Shown piece by piece: positions 35,258 to 47,465 of a stretch of 64,000 nucleotides of DNA. Each line of letters opens with the position of its first letter. Within the stretch, counting starts at the first letter, position 1. Source of the DNA: Sambucus nigra. Lineage: Eukaryota > Streptophyta > Magnoliopsida > Dipsacales > Adoxaceae. The notes under the pieces are model-generated. The model searched no databases, was not told where the DNA came from, and saw nothing but the letters and a program-made list of their open reading frames with translations. A program made the translations under genes and the position numbers. The DNA is taken from positions 28,494,681 to 28,558,680 of the forward strand of contig OX422210.1 of NCBI GenBank assembly GCA_949130495.1, given 5' to 3'.

Positions 35258-37700
35258 TATGGTTCCTACGAATTTCGGGTTATGCCTTTTGGCTTGACCA
35301 ATGCTCCAGCTGTGTTTATGGACTTGATGAATAGGGTGTTCAGAGAGTTCCTAGACCAGTTCAATATTGTCTTTATTGATGACATTCCAGTTTACTCTCA
35401 GACAGAAGAGGAGCACGCTGAGCATTTGAGGCAGGTTTTGCAAACGCTACGTCAGAACGAGCTTTGTGCAAAGTATGAGAAGTGTGGGTTTTAGCTGAAG
35501 GAGGTTCAGTTTTTAGGGCATATCATTTCAGACCGGGGGATATCTGTTGATCCGGGGAAGGTATTCGTGTCGAGGGAGTGGGGACAGCCCACGACACCAA
35601 CTGAGATCCATAGTTTCTTGGGCCTAGCAGGATACTACAGGAGGTTTATTCGGGGTTTCTCAAAGATAGCGGGTCCTTTAACACATCTGACTCGGAAAGG
35701 TGTGCCATTCATCTGGAGCGATGCCTGTCAGTTGGCATTCAATGAGTTGAAGGACAAGTTGAACTCAGCACCTGTGTTAGCATTGCCCAGACCGGGTGTT
35801 GAGTATTTAGTTTACACTGATGCGTCCTTACAAGGACTCGGAGGTGTGCTGCAGTAGGAGAGTCAGACCATAGCTTATGCTTCCCGTAAGCTTAAGCCTC
35901 ACGAGAGGAATTACCCCACCCATGACTTGGAGTTAGCGGCAGTTGTATTTGCCCTTCGAATTTGGAGACATTATTTCCTGGGGGAGAAGTTTCGGTTGTT
36001 GACGGACCACAAGTCCCTACAACACCTCTTCATGCAGAAGGAGTTAAATATGTGTCAAAGACGGTGGCTTGAGTTTGTGAAGGATTATTAGTTTGATATC
36101 CAATATCACCCGGGAAAGGCTAACGTGGTAGCAGACGCGTTGAGCAGTAGGCCAGTAAATGAAGTGGTCGAGGTGTGGAAAGCTAAGTGGAAGGAGTTGG
36201 GACACCAGGATGCAGTGTCCCGATCGTTTATGTCTGTGATGACTATTACACCTCAGATTATTATGAGAGTGATACAGGCCCAGGCAAATGACTCGTTCTG
36301 TCAGAAGCAGATAGTTCGATTACTAGCAGAGGGAGTCGAATCCTATACCGTTAGCTCAGATGGGGGATTACGCTTCGATGGGATACTGGTCGTTCCAGAA
36401 GGGGAAGACTTGCGACACGAGGTGATGGCAGAGTCGCACGGCTCACGGTTCGCGGTACACCCTAGTGGGGATAAAATGTACCAAGACATGAGAAGACATT
36501 ATTGGTGGAGAGGGAAGAAGAGGGATATTACGGTGTCTATTTCTAAATGTGCCACTTGTCAGCTGGTAAAGGTGGATCAACAGAGACCGACAGGACTTTT
36601 ACAGCCATTAGAGGTTCCGACGTGGATATAGGAGAGCATATCCATGGACTTTATCACGGGGTTACCTACGTCACAGAGGGGTTACCACTCCATTTGGGTA
36701 ATTGTGGATCGTTTGACCAAAGTTGCTCATTTTTTACCCGTAAGGACAGACTACACTACGAGACAGTAAGCCCAGATTTTCATTTCAGAAATAGTGAGAC
36801 TTCACGGTGTGCCTCTAAATATCGTGTCTGATCGAGACAAGATATTTGTTTCACGGTTTTGGGAGAGTTTCCAGGAGGCCATGGGTACTGAATTGCGATT
36901 GAGTACGGCTTATCACTCGCAGACCGATGGGCAGACCGAGCGTACAAATCAGATGTTGGAGGACATGTTGTGTATGTGCATCATAGACTTTGGGGGTGGA
37001 TGGGAGCAGTACCTTCCACTGGTGGAGTTTGCTTATAATAACTCCTACCAGTTCACCATTGGCATGGCTCCATTTGAGGCGTTATATGGTATACCTTGTC
37101 GTTCCCCAACATGTTGGTTAGAAGTGGGGGACAATAAACTCCTTGGGCCGGAAGTGATTCAGGATACTTCGGCAAAGATAGAGATGATACGGAGTCACAT
37201 TCGGGTATCTCTGCACCGGCAGAAGAGCTATGCTGATGCCAAGATATTCTTCAGAGAATTCAAAGTGGGGGACCAGGTTTTACTCAGAGTATCTCATATG
37301 AAGGGGATTATGCGTTTTGGGAAGAAGGGGAAACTAGCACCGAGATATGTGGGGCCATTTCCTATCATAGAGTTGATTGGTCCAGTTGCGTATAGACTTG
37401 GGTTACCGGAGCACTTGCATAGGATTCTTGATGTGTTCCATATTTCCTCGCTAAGGAAATCTTAGGGACGATTTGTCCCATACTCACATTGCTTTGGAGG
37501 ACATCGATCTCCAGCCCGATAGTTCCTATGAGGAGGGGCCGACTGCTATTTTGGACTGAAGCGAGCGGAAACTGCGGTCAAAGATAGTACCGTTGGTACG
37601 TGTTCAGTGGCAGCATCATAATGCTGAGGAGTCCACATGGGAGCGCGAGGATGAGATGCGTGAACGTTATCCATAGTTGTTTTTACCAGGTACTTTTTAG
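35258..37700 (+). pseudogene. Gypsy-2 pol, 3' part: RT, RNase H, integrase, chromodomain-like tail
   Basis: The frame continues from 30982 with [15 protein letters not shown], the catalytic box FIDDIPVYS (near 35375), GLAGYYRRFIRGFSKIAGPL, RNase H (YTDASLQGLGG at 35814), the integrase zinc domain (HGSRFAVHPSGDKMY and CATCQ), and a DDE core with [18 protein letters not shown] and HSQTDGQTERTN. The C-terminus (FKVGDQVLLRVSHMKG, GKLAPRYVGPFPIIE) is followed, after a shift near 37463, by a chromodomain-like VRVQWQHHNAEESTWERE. From 35258 to 37465 there is no frameshift, only stop codons at 35492, 35855, 36089, 36629 (TAG) and 36767 (TAA). The enzyme residues are mostly intact. Confidence 0.95.
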
Positions 37701-37729
37701 TTCTGAATTTCGGGACGAAATTCTGTTAT

Positions 37730-37743
37730 TAGGGGGGGAAGTA
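37730..37743 (+). promoter_or_regulatory. Polypurine tract of Gypsy-2
   Basis: TAGGGGGGGAAGTA directly before the TG of the 3' LTR. The G-rich purine run primes plus-strand synthesis and confirms the LTR boundary. Confidence 0.9.
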
Positions 37744-40629
37744 TGTAATACCCCGTAATTTTATTGATATTTATTTAAGGGATTAATTAAATTAAATGTG
37801 AATTAATTGAGAATTAATCTGGATATAAATACAAACGAGAGGTGAGTTGGTATTTGATTATGATGTGTATATATGGCAATATATGAATATTGAAAATTTT
37901 AAAATTATTGCGAGACTGAAATACGACAATTTGGGAAATTTAGTTGGGACGCGCGTGTCAGTCACGTTAGGAATGTGATTATTTGAATTAAAAAGTGAAT
38001 TTTATTTTTATCAACCGAATGGTCATTTTGAGTGTGCCAACGAGTCCGAAAGGGTCGAAATAGTCAGAAAATACTAGCAGGGGGTTTAGTTTGGGTCCCG
38101 AGGCATTTTTGGGCCATACCGGCAACTTAAAAGGGTATTTTGATAATTTTAAAAATTAGGGAATTAAAACCCACGAAAATTGGAGTTTATATTTATAATT
38201 TTAAAGGGGCAACTAAGACCATTACCAGCAAAAGTTTAGAGAGTGGGCTACGGGAGTTTTGACAGAAGTTGGAGAGAAGTTACAAGAACCAAAACCAAGC
38301 CATCTTCAACCATGGGAGAAAATCTTTAGAGAAAGGAGAGAATCAACCTTCATTCACCAACATCAATTCTGAAGAACAATCTAACGCAAGTGATTTGATA
38401 TTTTTAGTGCATTGAATATGTCTTCCATGTTTAGTGTAGGAATTATCTTATATTGAAATTTTTGAAGAAAACCCATGAAATTGTTGGAGAAACTTTGAAT
38501 TTGGGTTAGGATTTGCATGTAGAATGATGATGGACTAAATTAATATTCGAATAGTTATATATGGTGATTTAATAAACGGATTTATGATGAGTAATTGGGC
38601 ATAAGAAAATTATGAGTTCATGTTCTTAGGGTTTGGGGAAATATTTGGAGATTTATATTAATTCCTTGATGATTTGTAAGATTTGATCCCTAAAATCGGT
38701 TAAGAGATGATCTAGGATGATTAGAAATGGTTTAAAAATGTTGGAACATAAATTGGATGGTCTTAGGGTGGATTTAGAAGAGAGAAGAATTGAGAAAAAC
38801 GGACTTGGGAATTTCTGGGCTGAAACTGCCATCTCGTTAGAAGACCTGCCCAGGTCGTTCGAACGACCTCGTTCGAATGAATTTCTAACGAGATGACAGT
38901 ATTCCTTCTAACGAGTTAGTAGTTCGTTCGAAGACTTTCGTTCGAACGACACTCGTTCGAACGTCCTCGTTCGAACGAGATTTCTAACGAGTTGGCATAA
39001 TGGCCTTTTTGGCTTGAATTGATTTCTAGTATCCCGTAGACTTATTTAAATGGCGAGATAACTTTCCCTTATTAACTAGTGGGTATAGTTGGGAGATTGG
39101 GGTACATTGAGGAGTAAAACTTAGAATAGTGTCTTGATCCGAATGACATTTGTGGATTGGGAAGCGAGTAACTAATCACGAAGTGAGAATAATTGATAAC
39201 TTAAATACATATAAACCGGGGACTTGTGATTTGTATAATGCTAAGTGTTGGTATAAGAACGAGAAGTATACCACTAATAAAATATTTTAATATCTAAGAT
39301 GTGTGCATGCTTAGTATATGTAGTTACCTGTGTATAACATACGTACCGTACTTGCTATCATGGGAGGTTGGCGTTCGTTTAGGGCCATCTAATCTTTGTG
39401 TGCCTACGTGGGGGGGGGGTCTAGATTGGTACCTCGAGGACATAGGTCAGAGAAGGGCTTATTGAGAAGTTAATAAGTCTGCTGATCGTGGGAGCATAGG
39501 TATGTGCGTGACCCATGTGATGTGAAGTATGTTCGCCTCCATTGTTTGTGGTTGTTGTTTAATGAAACGATTCCTGAGAGATTCGGAATACGTGGTCCTT
39601 GTGTACGTGATGTACCGGGATTGGATAGCAGAGTATGTGTGCACCGCAGCTTAGTCTCGGGGTGCTAGTATTGTATATTTATGATGAGAATAATATACAG
39701 TTAATTGAAATGTATTGTCATGAATAAATGTGAATATTAATAATAGCAACAGTTTGTCAAGTGAAAATGGAAGATCTCTAGTAATTAGTAGTGCTAATAT
39801 GGGAAACTATATAACAAGTTATAACACTCTGTTAACTAAAAGTTGTTGGGAATTTGAATTGAATATCGTATAGAAATGTTAGATTTTAGTATCGGACTAG
39901 TTAGAAATGGGAATAACTAGAATGGGTACGGGTGCGATAGGAGTGCACAATTAGTTTAGAGGTGAGGAACTCATGTGAGTGCACACACTATCATGTACTT
40001 TATATTCACTGTTTAATGATATTAAAGACTTGCAAATTTTTAAACTATTTTCACAATCGGGCTCTGACCCGTTTGCTTTCAAATCTATTTCGCTATAAAA
40101 TCTTTTAGGTTACCAGCCACAAGGACACCATGCATAGGAGTTCTATTCAGGTGACGTGCTGTAGCTGTTGTGGAAGTTACAGGACCTTGATAGTAGATGC
40201 CTCCCCTTCCGATCTTGACTCCACTATCAGATTTTCTCAATTGTTGGGCATGTTGCCCCATTCCTTTTAGAGACAACTTACTTTTTAGTTATTTCAGACT
40301 TTGGGTTGTAATTAATTTGGTGATGCAGACTTGGTTTTTATTTATTTCAGTATTCGGATTGTTGTGAGGAGTATTCCTCCAGACTCATTATCATTTGATG
40401 GTTATTCTATTGTAACTATGTTGTGGTGGTTATGTTAGCATTTCATAATTTACTTATTATATGTTAATCGAATTTAATTAAAATTGGCAACTCACTTTTT
40501 AAATACTAGGTGGTTAGTAATTATTAAAATATTTTCGACAGTGATGCTATGAACTGAACCAACTTGGCATTTTGTTTTTAATTTAATAAAGGAGTAACTA
40601 CCCGGTATTTAATTAGTTAGGGTGTCACA
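37744..40629 (+). repeat. 3' LTR of Gypsy-2
   Basis: 2886 bp from TGTAATACCCCG to GGTGTCACA, followed by the target duplication. The partner of 25730-28616. Where the two differ in the TTCGAA cluster (38850-38996), this copy keeps more CG dinucleotides. Confidence 0.95.
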
Positions 40630-41166
40630 CGGTTCTCAACATTTTTTAGTTTTTGTTGCCTCTTTTTCTCACCATTTTCCATTTCTCTAAATCTCTTCCA
40701 TATTTCAGGGTCAACACCTTCAGGCTCAGCGCCATCATCCTACAAATGAGATCGCAATGTATTTTTGAAAGTCCTGAATTTTTAGGACCATGTCTTCTCC
40801 ACTAATGGGCGAGCCACTTCCGGGGGAACGTTAAGATCAAATTCTCTGTGTTATCATTAAGCAAAACAAAAGTAATTAAAAGAATAATAAATAGCAAACT
40901 AATAAAAATAGAAAAGAAGAATAAAAAATGAAGATATGAAGTATAAGATCATATTTACCATTAAAGCATATAAAGCATCATTTTTTACATTTCTTTGGCA
41001 CGTGCCTCCAGTCCGAGAAGTGAATCGGGCAATTAGCTCTCACAAAATCCCCAGCACGAGAACTCCACAGCTTTCACCGGTCATCTTCAACAATGATTTT
41101 GATTTTCTCATTTAGGGTTTTGGCCATTGAGGAGGAAGGTTGTGCTGAACCTGTATCTGATGACAT
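40630..41166 (-). pseudogene. CACTA-1 Transposase_24 (TNPA-like) gene, 5' part
   Basis: Start ATG at 41166 (MSSDTGSAQPSSSMAKTLNE). The first exon continues to FSDWRHVPKKCKK with two in-frame stops; an intron lies around 40955-40856; the second exon begins EFDLNVPPEVARPLVEKTWS and ends PEIWKRFREMENGEKKRQQ then KNVENR at the Gypsy-2 border. The N-terminal DLN-VPPEV and WKRF-E-GEKK arrangement is typical of plant Transposase_24 proteins. The remainder is at 25729-24640, 14.9 kb away, because Gypsy-2 landed inside the exon. Confidence 0.82.
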
Positions 41167-41469
41167 TTTAAATTTCCTAAATTTCAAAACAAAACATTAG
41201 TTCGATGGTAATATTATAGTAAAATAAAAGATAAACAGTATACTTATTTAATTAAAAGCATATAACAATTAATGCATCATTTTTCCTTATTAGCATATTA
41301 CTAATCATGATATAAAGACAACAATTATGGCAAGAACATTTGAATTTAACATATCAATCTAAACTGATAAAAACATATCAACAACTTATGCGAAAATAAC
41401 AGTCGATTGAATTAAAAATGTTACAATCCACTAACAAAAACACATTAGAAACTAGTGAAAAAACAATAG

Positions 41470-44400
41470 CTAGACTTTGTCATATTGCTTTAGCAGGTTC
41501 TCCAAATGAGGTTCATCTTCAAGAGTAGATTGGAACACAGTTGGTATCTCTAGCTCGTCTACTCGACTAGTTAATCTCTTCGGGGAATGTATAACAACCC
41601 ACCAATTAGGAGTGTTAAGATCTTTTGAGTAGAAGACTTGACTAGCATCAGAAGCTAGAATTGCCGGCTCATCAATCTCATGATTGGTACTCTTGAACTT
41701 ATCTAAATTAACCATTACCAAATTGGAGTCTGGACAATGTTTACAACCATTGATCTTGTCCTCCACCCTCACCCAATCATAATAAAACACTACCTCCTTA
41801 AATACCATATAGTCCAACTCAATTATTTGCCTGATAACTCCGTAATACATTGTCCAAGCATCTTTAAGATTTTTATCACTTTTCCTTGCCCTAAATTGAG
41901 TCCAAGCCTTCATGCAAACACCACTGTCTTATGTCACAACAGTATCATCGTGATACTTTTGAGAGAATACAAAGCCATTGGTGCGGTATTTTTTATATGT
42001 TTTAACCTTGTGTTTTGGCCCTTGTACTAACCTCCACAACATAGCATTTGTCTCTGTCTCTCCAGAAGTGACCAGCTGCGCAATAGAAATAAAATTATAG
42101 CTATAAAGTGAGTCTGGATAATAAAGAATATAACTTAATATACTAGTAAAATTAAGAGCACCTTATCTTATAACCACGGAATGAAAGAAGTTTTCATCTC
42201 TACTTCTGTTAATTGTCTCCCATTTCCTTTACCACGCTAAGTGGATTTTAATAACGTTTTATACTCACTACAATTTGTTCACATAAGTTCGTGTATTAGT
42301 ATTTAAATGTTAATTTCTATAAATACTTATTAAATTGCTCAAACCTGTAGAATTCTTTAAGACCATCAACGTCAAGTCGAAATAGGACCCATCGACGTAT
42401 TTGTTGAAATTGTTTAGGTTCTAACATCACAATCTTGTCATCTAACAACGGTCCTTCGTCAGAAAACTCTCCATCTTCATTTAGAAATGCTTCATGAGTA
42501 TGTTTGTGGTTTCCTTCAAGAGAATTAGGCATGTACTCCATGCAATACCTAACAGATTCAGTAGTAACATAGGACTCCGCATTTGAACCTTCAATGTATC
42601 GCTTATTGCTAGGTATATCTTTAAAATCCTGCATCTTCCTATTCATGTGAATAAGAAAAAAGTATATATGACATATTCATTAACAATGATCTATACGTAT
42701 ATGCTTGTGTTTGTGTTTGTGCTCGTGTGAAAATAAAAATTAATATAAAGAGTTTACCCTTCAAACGGATACATCCAATGTGTTCCTGTTGGACCATAAG
42801 CCCATGCTTCATCAGCTAAATGAACAGTAAGGTGGATACTAATATAAAAAAATGTCGGTGAAAAGTGCTTCTCCAACACACACAATGCCTCTGCAACCAT
42901 AAACTTGTCCCTTTGCATATCGTCGCGAATTAAGACTTTTGAGCATAATATTTTGAAAAATAAGCTCAACTGTTGAATAGCTCTTCGCAAATCTTTGTAT
43001 TTCGAAAATGAATGCTGAAATAATACGGGCAACAAATACTCTATAATAACGTGATAGTCATGTGACTTCATTGAGTGCAAACCAGGTGGGTTAAGGGTGA
43101 CTATATTGCTCAGGTTAGACGAAAAGTTGGAAGGTAACTTTAAGTCTTTCAAAATTTGACAAAACTGTCGTTTCTCTTTTTTATCCAATATAAATGATGC
43201 TTTCGATTTCATCCCTTTCCCGGTTTGCTCATCTTCTCGCATCCATTGATCACTATGTATGACCAAGTCTTTCATATCCTTTCGCGCATTTATTGTATCT
43301 TTATTTTTCATTTTATCATCGAGGATTGTACTTATTAAATGCTCTGCAACATTGTTCTCAACGTGCATCACATCAAGAACATGTCGAATTTTATGAGAAC
43401 TCCAATATTCCAAGTCAAATAAAATTGACCTTTTATACCATGACTCCTTAACTTCAACATTACAATTCTCATTTGCATCACCTATCTTTCTCTTATTACT
43501 AGAAACTTTTGGAGACTTTCCCAGTGTATACTCGATGCAACGTAACTTCTTTACAAGTGCGGCCCCATTCAACCGACGTGGAGGAGGTGTATACTCTGTT
43601 GACCTAAGCCCCAAACTCCCACCTTTTCGAAAAGGGTGATCCATGTCAAGGAAAATACGATAGTTTGTATAAACTATCTTATTACTGTGTACCAGTCGGA
43701 TGGATGGAGTATCATCCCCACAAACAGGGCAAGCTTATAACCATGTGTAATACACCCAGATAAATTCCCATATGCAGGGAAATCGTGAATCCCCCACATT
43801 AACATAGCTTTCAATGTAAAAGGCTGCATCTCATACATGTCATAAGCCGAAACACCTACTTCCCACAATTCCTTCAACTCATCAACTAATGGCTGAAGAA
43901 AAACGTCGATGTCTTGACCCGGTGCCTTTGGACTAGGTATTAACAAAGACAACATTTGAAACTCGCTCTTCATGCACAATGAAGGTGGAATATTATTCGG
44001 CACCGTGATAAGAGGCCAACAGCTATAACTGGCAGACTGAATTCCACGAGGATTAAACCCATTGGTTGCTATTGAGAGCCAAACATTGCGTCCTTCTTTA
44101 GCAAATTCAGGCCATTTTTATTTAGAACTCCTCCATTGGGATGAATCACATGGATGTCGCTGGTAATCCCATGAAGTGTTTGCCCTATGGTGCCATGTCA
44201 TTTCTCGGGCTATCCACGGAATAGTATAAAATCTCACCAACCTTGGAATCAGAGGGAAATGCCTCAACACCTTTTTAGGTTCTTTGGAAATCCTCCCCCC
44301 TTTCCTTATAGTAACTGAATATCTTGATTCTCCCCATTGGGGACATTCATACATATATTCATTCTCCTTCCAATATAAGTAACAGTTATTGACGCATTCA

Positions 44401-45085
44401 TGAATGTAATTGGCCTCCATCCCCAAGTCTTTCATCATACTCTTCATCTTTGGATATTTTTCCGGTAGTGTATTACCTTTTGGGAGCCACCTTTTTAAGA
44501 TAGAAAAAAGTGTCGTGACACTATTTCCTGACCAACTAAATTGCTTCTTTAAGTTGTGAAGTTCTATAATTGAAGAAAGAGTTGTTTCAGGACCCTCGCA
44601 TGAAGGATATAATTTCGCAACTGATAATCTCTTGTATTCATTGTACTTGTCATTTACGACATGATCTTCTTTGGAAACTCGCGACTGACCGCATTTAACG
44701 TCTACATAAGGTTCCCCATGCACTCCGTAACAAACATCAACAAGATTTTTACCCCAACACCTTGTTCCTCGATGTTTTCTTCTACTATGGTCTCCTCAAC
44801 TTGTTCCATCAGTGGGGGATCAATAGCGTTCACGGACGTATTTTCACCGTGAAAAAATCATACAGTATACAATTGATGCATACCATTCCTCCACAAATGT
44901 CTCTCTACTTCTTTCGATTTGAGACGCAATTTATTGCGACACTTCGAACATGGACAAGGTATCGTTGTCAACCCCTGGCCATTGTTCTCTTCCACAAATT
45001 TAATAAAATCTTCAATGCCCTTTAAATACGACAAGATGCCTTTGTTCTCTTCAGTCATCCAGTCTTTGTTAATCGGTCGTGACAT
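41470..45085 (-). pseudogene. CACTA-1 Tnp2-type transposase gene with DUF4218 and DUF4216 regions (decayed)
   Basis: ATG at 45085 (MSRPINKDWMTEENKGILSY) opens the transposase-associated zinc domain, with CPCSKCRNKL and HLWRNGMHQLYTVW. After frame changes follow TTLSSIIELHNLKKQF, YPKMKSMMKDLGMEANYIHE (44470), and the Tnp2 core (PF02992): SIATNGFNPRG (44065), PSPKAPGQDIDVFLQPLVDELKELW (43950-43880, with one residue pair read through) and MLMWGIHDFPAYGNLSGC. DUF4218 is at 43640-42754 (NVAEHLISTILDD, LPVLFQHSFSKYKDLR, VAEALCVLEKHFSPTFF). After introns come 42646-42340 and a DUF4216 region at 41913-41470 (KDAWTMYYGVIRQIIELDY). Multiple stops and shifts. Tnp2 cuts the element at its CACTA ends; this copy is not functional. 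Confidence 0.9.
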
Positions 45086-45133
45086 TTTATAAAACAAGAT
45101 AAAACACATATTAATAATAAGTTGCAACTGCAA

Positions 45134-46869
45134 TCTTCGATAATGATTGGTGTCTATTTATGGCAACTAATTATACCACGACTTATGCTAAATTTATGGC
45201 TTCTAAATTCTAAACACACTTTTGATGAATAAAAAGAAAATTTAAGTATATTCATCATATCAAGTAACTAAAACACATAATTCATCATGATTTCTATTTG
45301 CAAATAACTTGGTCATTCATGAGATTCTTTTTGATTTACCATAAAACTTAAGATGTGTATCGCAATAAGTGTATTGGCAAAACTAAATATTAATCAACTT
45401 AAGATACAGAGATGATAAAATAACCCTCCCCGTAACGTCTCAAATGGTTGGAGTTTGTATGAGACTATGCTTCATAATGGGGGTTCTTTCATGGGTCACT
45501 TACAAAATGTCCCACGCCTATTTAGAAGTGAAAAAGTATCTGCATAGCTATGGCTCTAAGTCAAATTAAATAATTCTTACTTCATTACTCAATCGTAAAG
45601 AAATCTCATGTTCTTAATTGAAATAACTTTTAGTTTATCGAATAAAACTAATTAGTTCAATTACATAATGGTGATGCAATTAATAAATGTGAAAAATAAA
45701 AGTAATCACATAAGAACACAAGATTTAAAGTTGAAAACTTCACGAAAAAAACTATTATCGCACATATCCCTCGTGAGTCCACTAGTACCGAATGTTTTTA
45801 GACATCTTATAAACAAATATTAATTAGAAAATATATAAATACTGATAATAAATTTATGGTTTTAAGTAAATATTCATTAATTAATAATATTTGTACCTCA
45901 TGAGTTCACAACTCAATGTGATCTTATGCAATCGGTTTAGCCTCTTTATCATGAAATGAAAAATACTATACACAAACCATACTTAACAAATAAAATCAGG
46001 TACTATTTATATTAAAGAAATTAGATAAAAATAAGATTTTTTTTTCTTTACTTAAATACGTGCCTTGCAAATGACCTCTAGAATAATTTTTTTTATTAAA
46101 TATGTTAGAAGAATAAAAAAATAAAAAAATGACACAAACAAATTTTAATAAAAATCAGTTGTTTTCAAAACCTCATGCCCCAACCCCATCCCCAATTCCA
46201 ACCTACACCTACACCCTACATTAAAAAATTGAGAGAACTAAAACTATAAATTGAACAAACCAAAAATGCAATATAAAGAAAGAAAATAACCTAATTTTAA
46301 AAATCAAACTTTGTTGATATTTCCCTATCCCCTGCAGCTTTATGAATGAGTGTGTCATATTACTTCTTTGAAAATCAAAGCAAAATTTGAAAAACTTTTG
46401 AAAATCAAAAGTTTGATTCCATCCCCAATATATGTCAAACTCATTTGTAAAGCTTTAGGGTTTGATTCCATCCCTAATATATGGCAACCTCATTCGTAAA
46501 GCTGTAGCGGATGGACTCAAACTCATTCGTAATTCGTAATTCTAATGTGATTTTCCAAAAGTTTGATTTCATATATTGAATCCCCAATATATGGAATCAA
46601 ACTCATTCGTAAAGCTGTGGGGACAATATCGATGAGTATCCCATAACAAAATCATAAATCTTATGGAGAGACGAGGGAAACGAGAGAAATAATACCTGAT
46701 CGTGCATCAACTTCGTGCATCAACTGTATGTAGAGAGAATAAACGCAACGGTATAACAATTTCGCGAGCGGTATGAAGAGATGAACGGGTTGGGGAGGTA
46801 TAGAGAGAGACGGGAGAGAGTTGGAGAGTGGAGTCGCTCGCTCCTCTCCCACTTTCTCTTTTTTTTAAA
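45134..46869. other. CACTA-1 upstream region with short repeats, no gene
   Basis: AT-rich DNA between the Tnp2 start and the right end. About four imperfect copies of AATATATGGAATCAAACTCA and CATTCGTAAAGCTG occur at 46420-46620. No protein was recognised; the promoter of the Tnp2 gene should lie here. Confidence 0.6.
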
Positions 46870-47012
46870 TGGATTTTGCATTTAATTCTAATATATTTGT
46901 AACGGATTTTTGCAATTGATAATGGATTTTGTCCGTTACAAATGTGTAATGGACAAAATTCGTTACAAATAGGGGGGGAAATCCGTTACAATTTTCCTCA
47001 TTTGTTGTAGTG
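46870..47012. repeat. CACTA-1 right subterminal repeats and terminal inverted repeat
   Basis: GTAACGGATT, TGTCCGTTACA, ATTCGTTACA and ATCCGTTACA repeats followed by the end CCTCATTTGTTGTAGTG. The inverse complement CACTACAACAAATG mirrors the left end at 14074. ACT follows at 47013. Confidence 0.9.
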
Positions 47013-47465
47013 ACTTGATCGGCAACCCATCATTTGTGACGTATACTGATGTTGCCAATGAAACATTATTACACTGCTAAGATTATCGCTTCCACACTAA
47101 AGGAAGAAAGAGAGGAGGTGATATTGGTCAGTAGGGCAAGGCGGGTGGGTGTACTGTTAGTGGAATACAACAGTAGGATAGTAGGCAGCAGATGCAAGAA
47201 TCCCAGTAGGGGAATTCTGCTAAGAGATTTAGATCTGGGGGCTATCGCCCAGATGGCCAGGATTTTAGACAAGGCCAGCAGGGTCCCAATAAATAGTAGC
47301 ACTTTGCTCCTCAGGGCCATGGGTAAGGGAATGGCGGGGCAGGCCACAAGGGACAAGATCAGTGGCGGGGAGGATTTTTTGTGGAGAGGCAGGTCACATA
47401 AAGAGAGATTGCCCTGAGTGAGGTAGGGGGCAACTATAGGACGGGGTTCTGATGTTGAGACACTA
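47013..47465 (+). pseudogene. Gypsy-1 gag, 3' part (decayed, truncated)
   Basis: Resumes the gag interrupted at 14073. Bases 47016-47095 align with 29442-29525 of Gypsy-2 gag (for example GCTAAGATTATCGCTTCCAC against GCCAGGATCACCGCTTCCAC). Then follow the Gly/Gln-rich linker and a degraded zinc knuckle around 47375-47420. The element stops near 47465: no protease, reverse transcriptase or 3' LTR follows, so most of Gypsy-1 has been deleted. Confidence 0.82.

Larger units (their letters stand above)
25730..40629 (+). mobile_element. Gypsy-2: chromovirus-like Ty3/gypsy element with nested CACTA-2
   Basis: Two long LTRs (25730-28616, 2887 bp; 37744-40629, 2886 bp) flank primer site, gag-pol and polypurine tract. 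The TSD is TGGTT (25725-25729) versus CGGTT (40630-40634), one mismatch. Pol order is protease, reverse transcriptase, RNase H, integrase, then a chromodomain-like tail, typical of the Tekay/Del type of chromovirus. Without CACTA-2 it is 10.6 kb. It is inserted in the Transposase_24 gene of CACTA-1: that protein's frame reads up to both edges. Confidence 0.95.
14074..47012 (-). mobile_element. CACTA-1: En/Spm-like transposon, 32.9 kb with nested Gypsy-2
   Basis: Left end TACTACACCAAAAC and, inverted, right end CACTACAACAAATG form the terminal repeats; the first base on the left has changed from C to T. Both ends are followed by many copies of a TAACGG/CCGTTA subterminal motif. The element holds a Tnp2-type transposase gene (45085-41470) and a Transposase_24 gene (41166 to about 24640), both on the minus strand, plus a captured beta-adaptin fragment. 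Without Gypsy-2 it is about 18 kb, within the range of large plant CACTA elements. It lies inside Gypsy-1 gag with TSD ACT. Confidence 0.93.
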
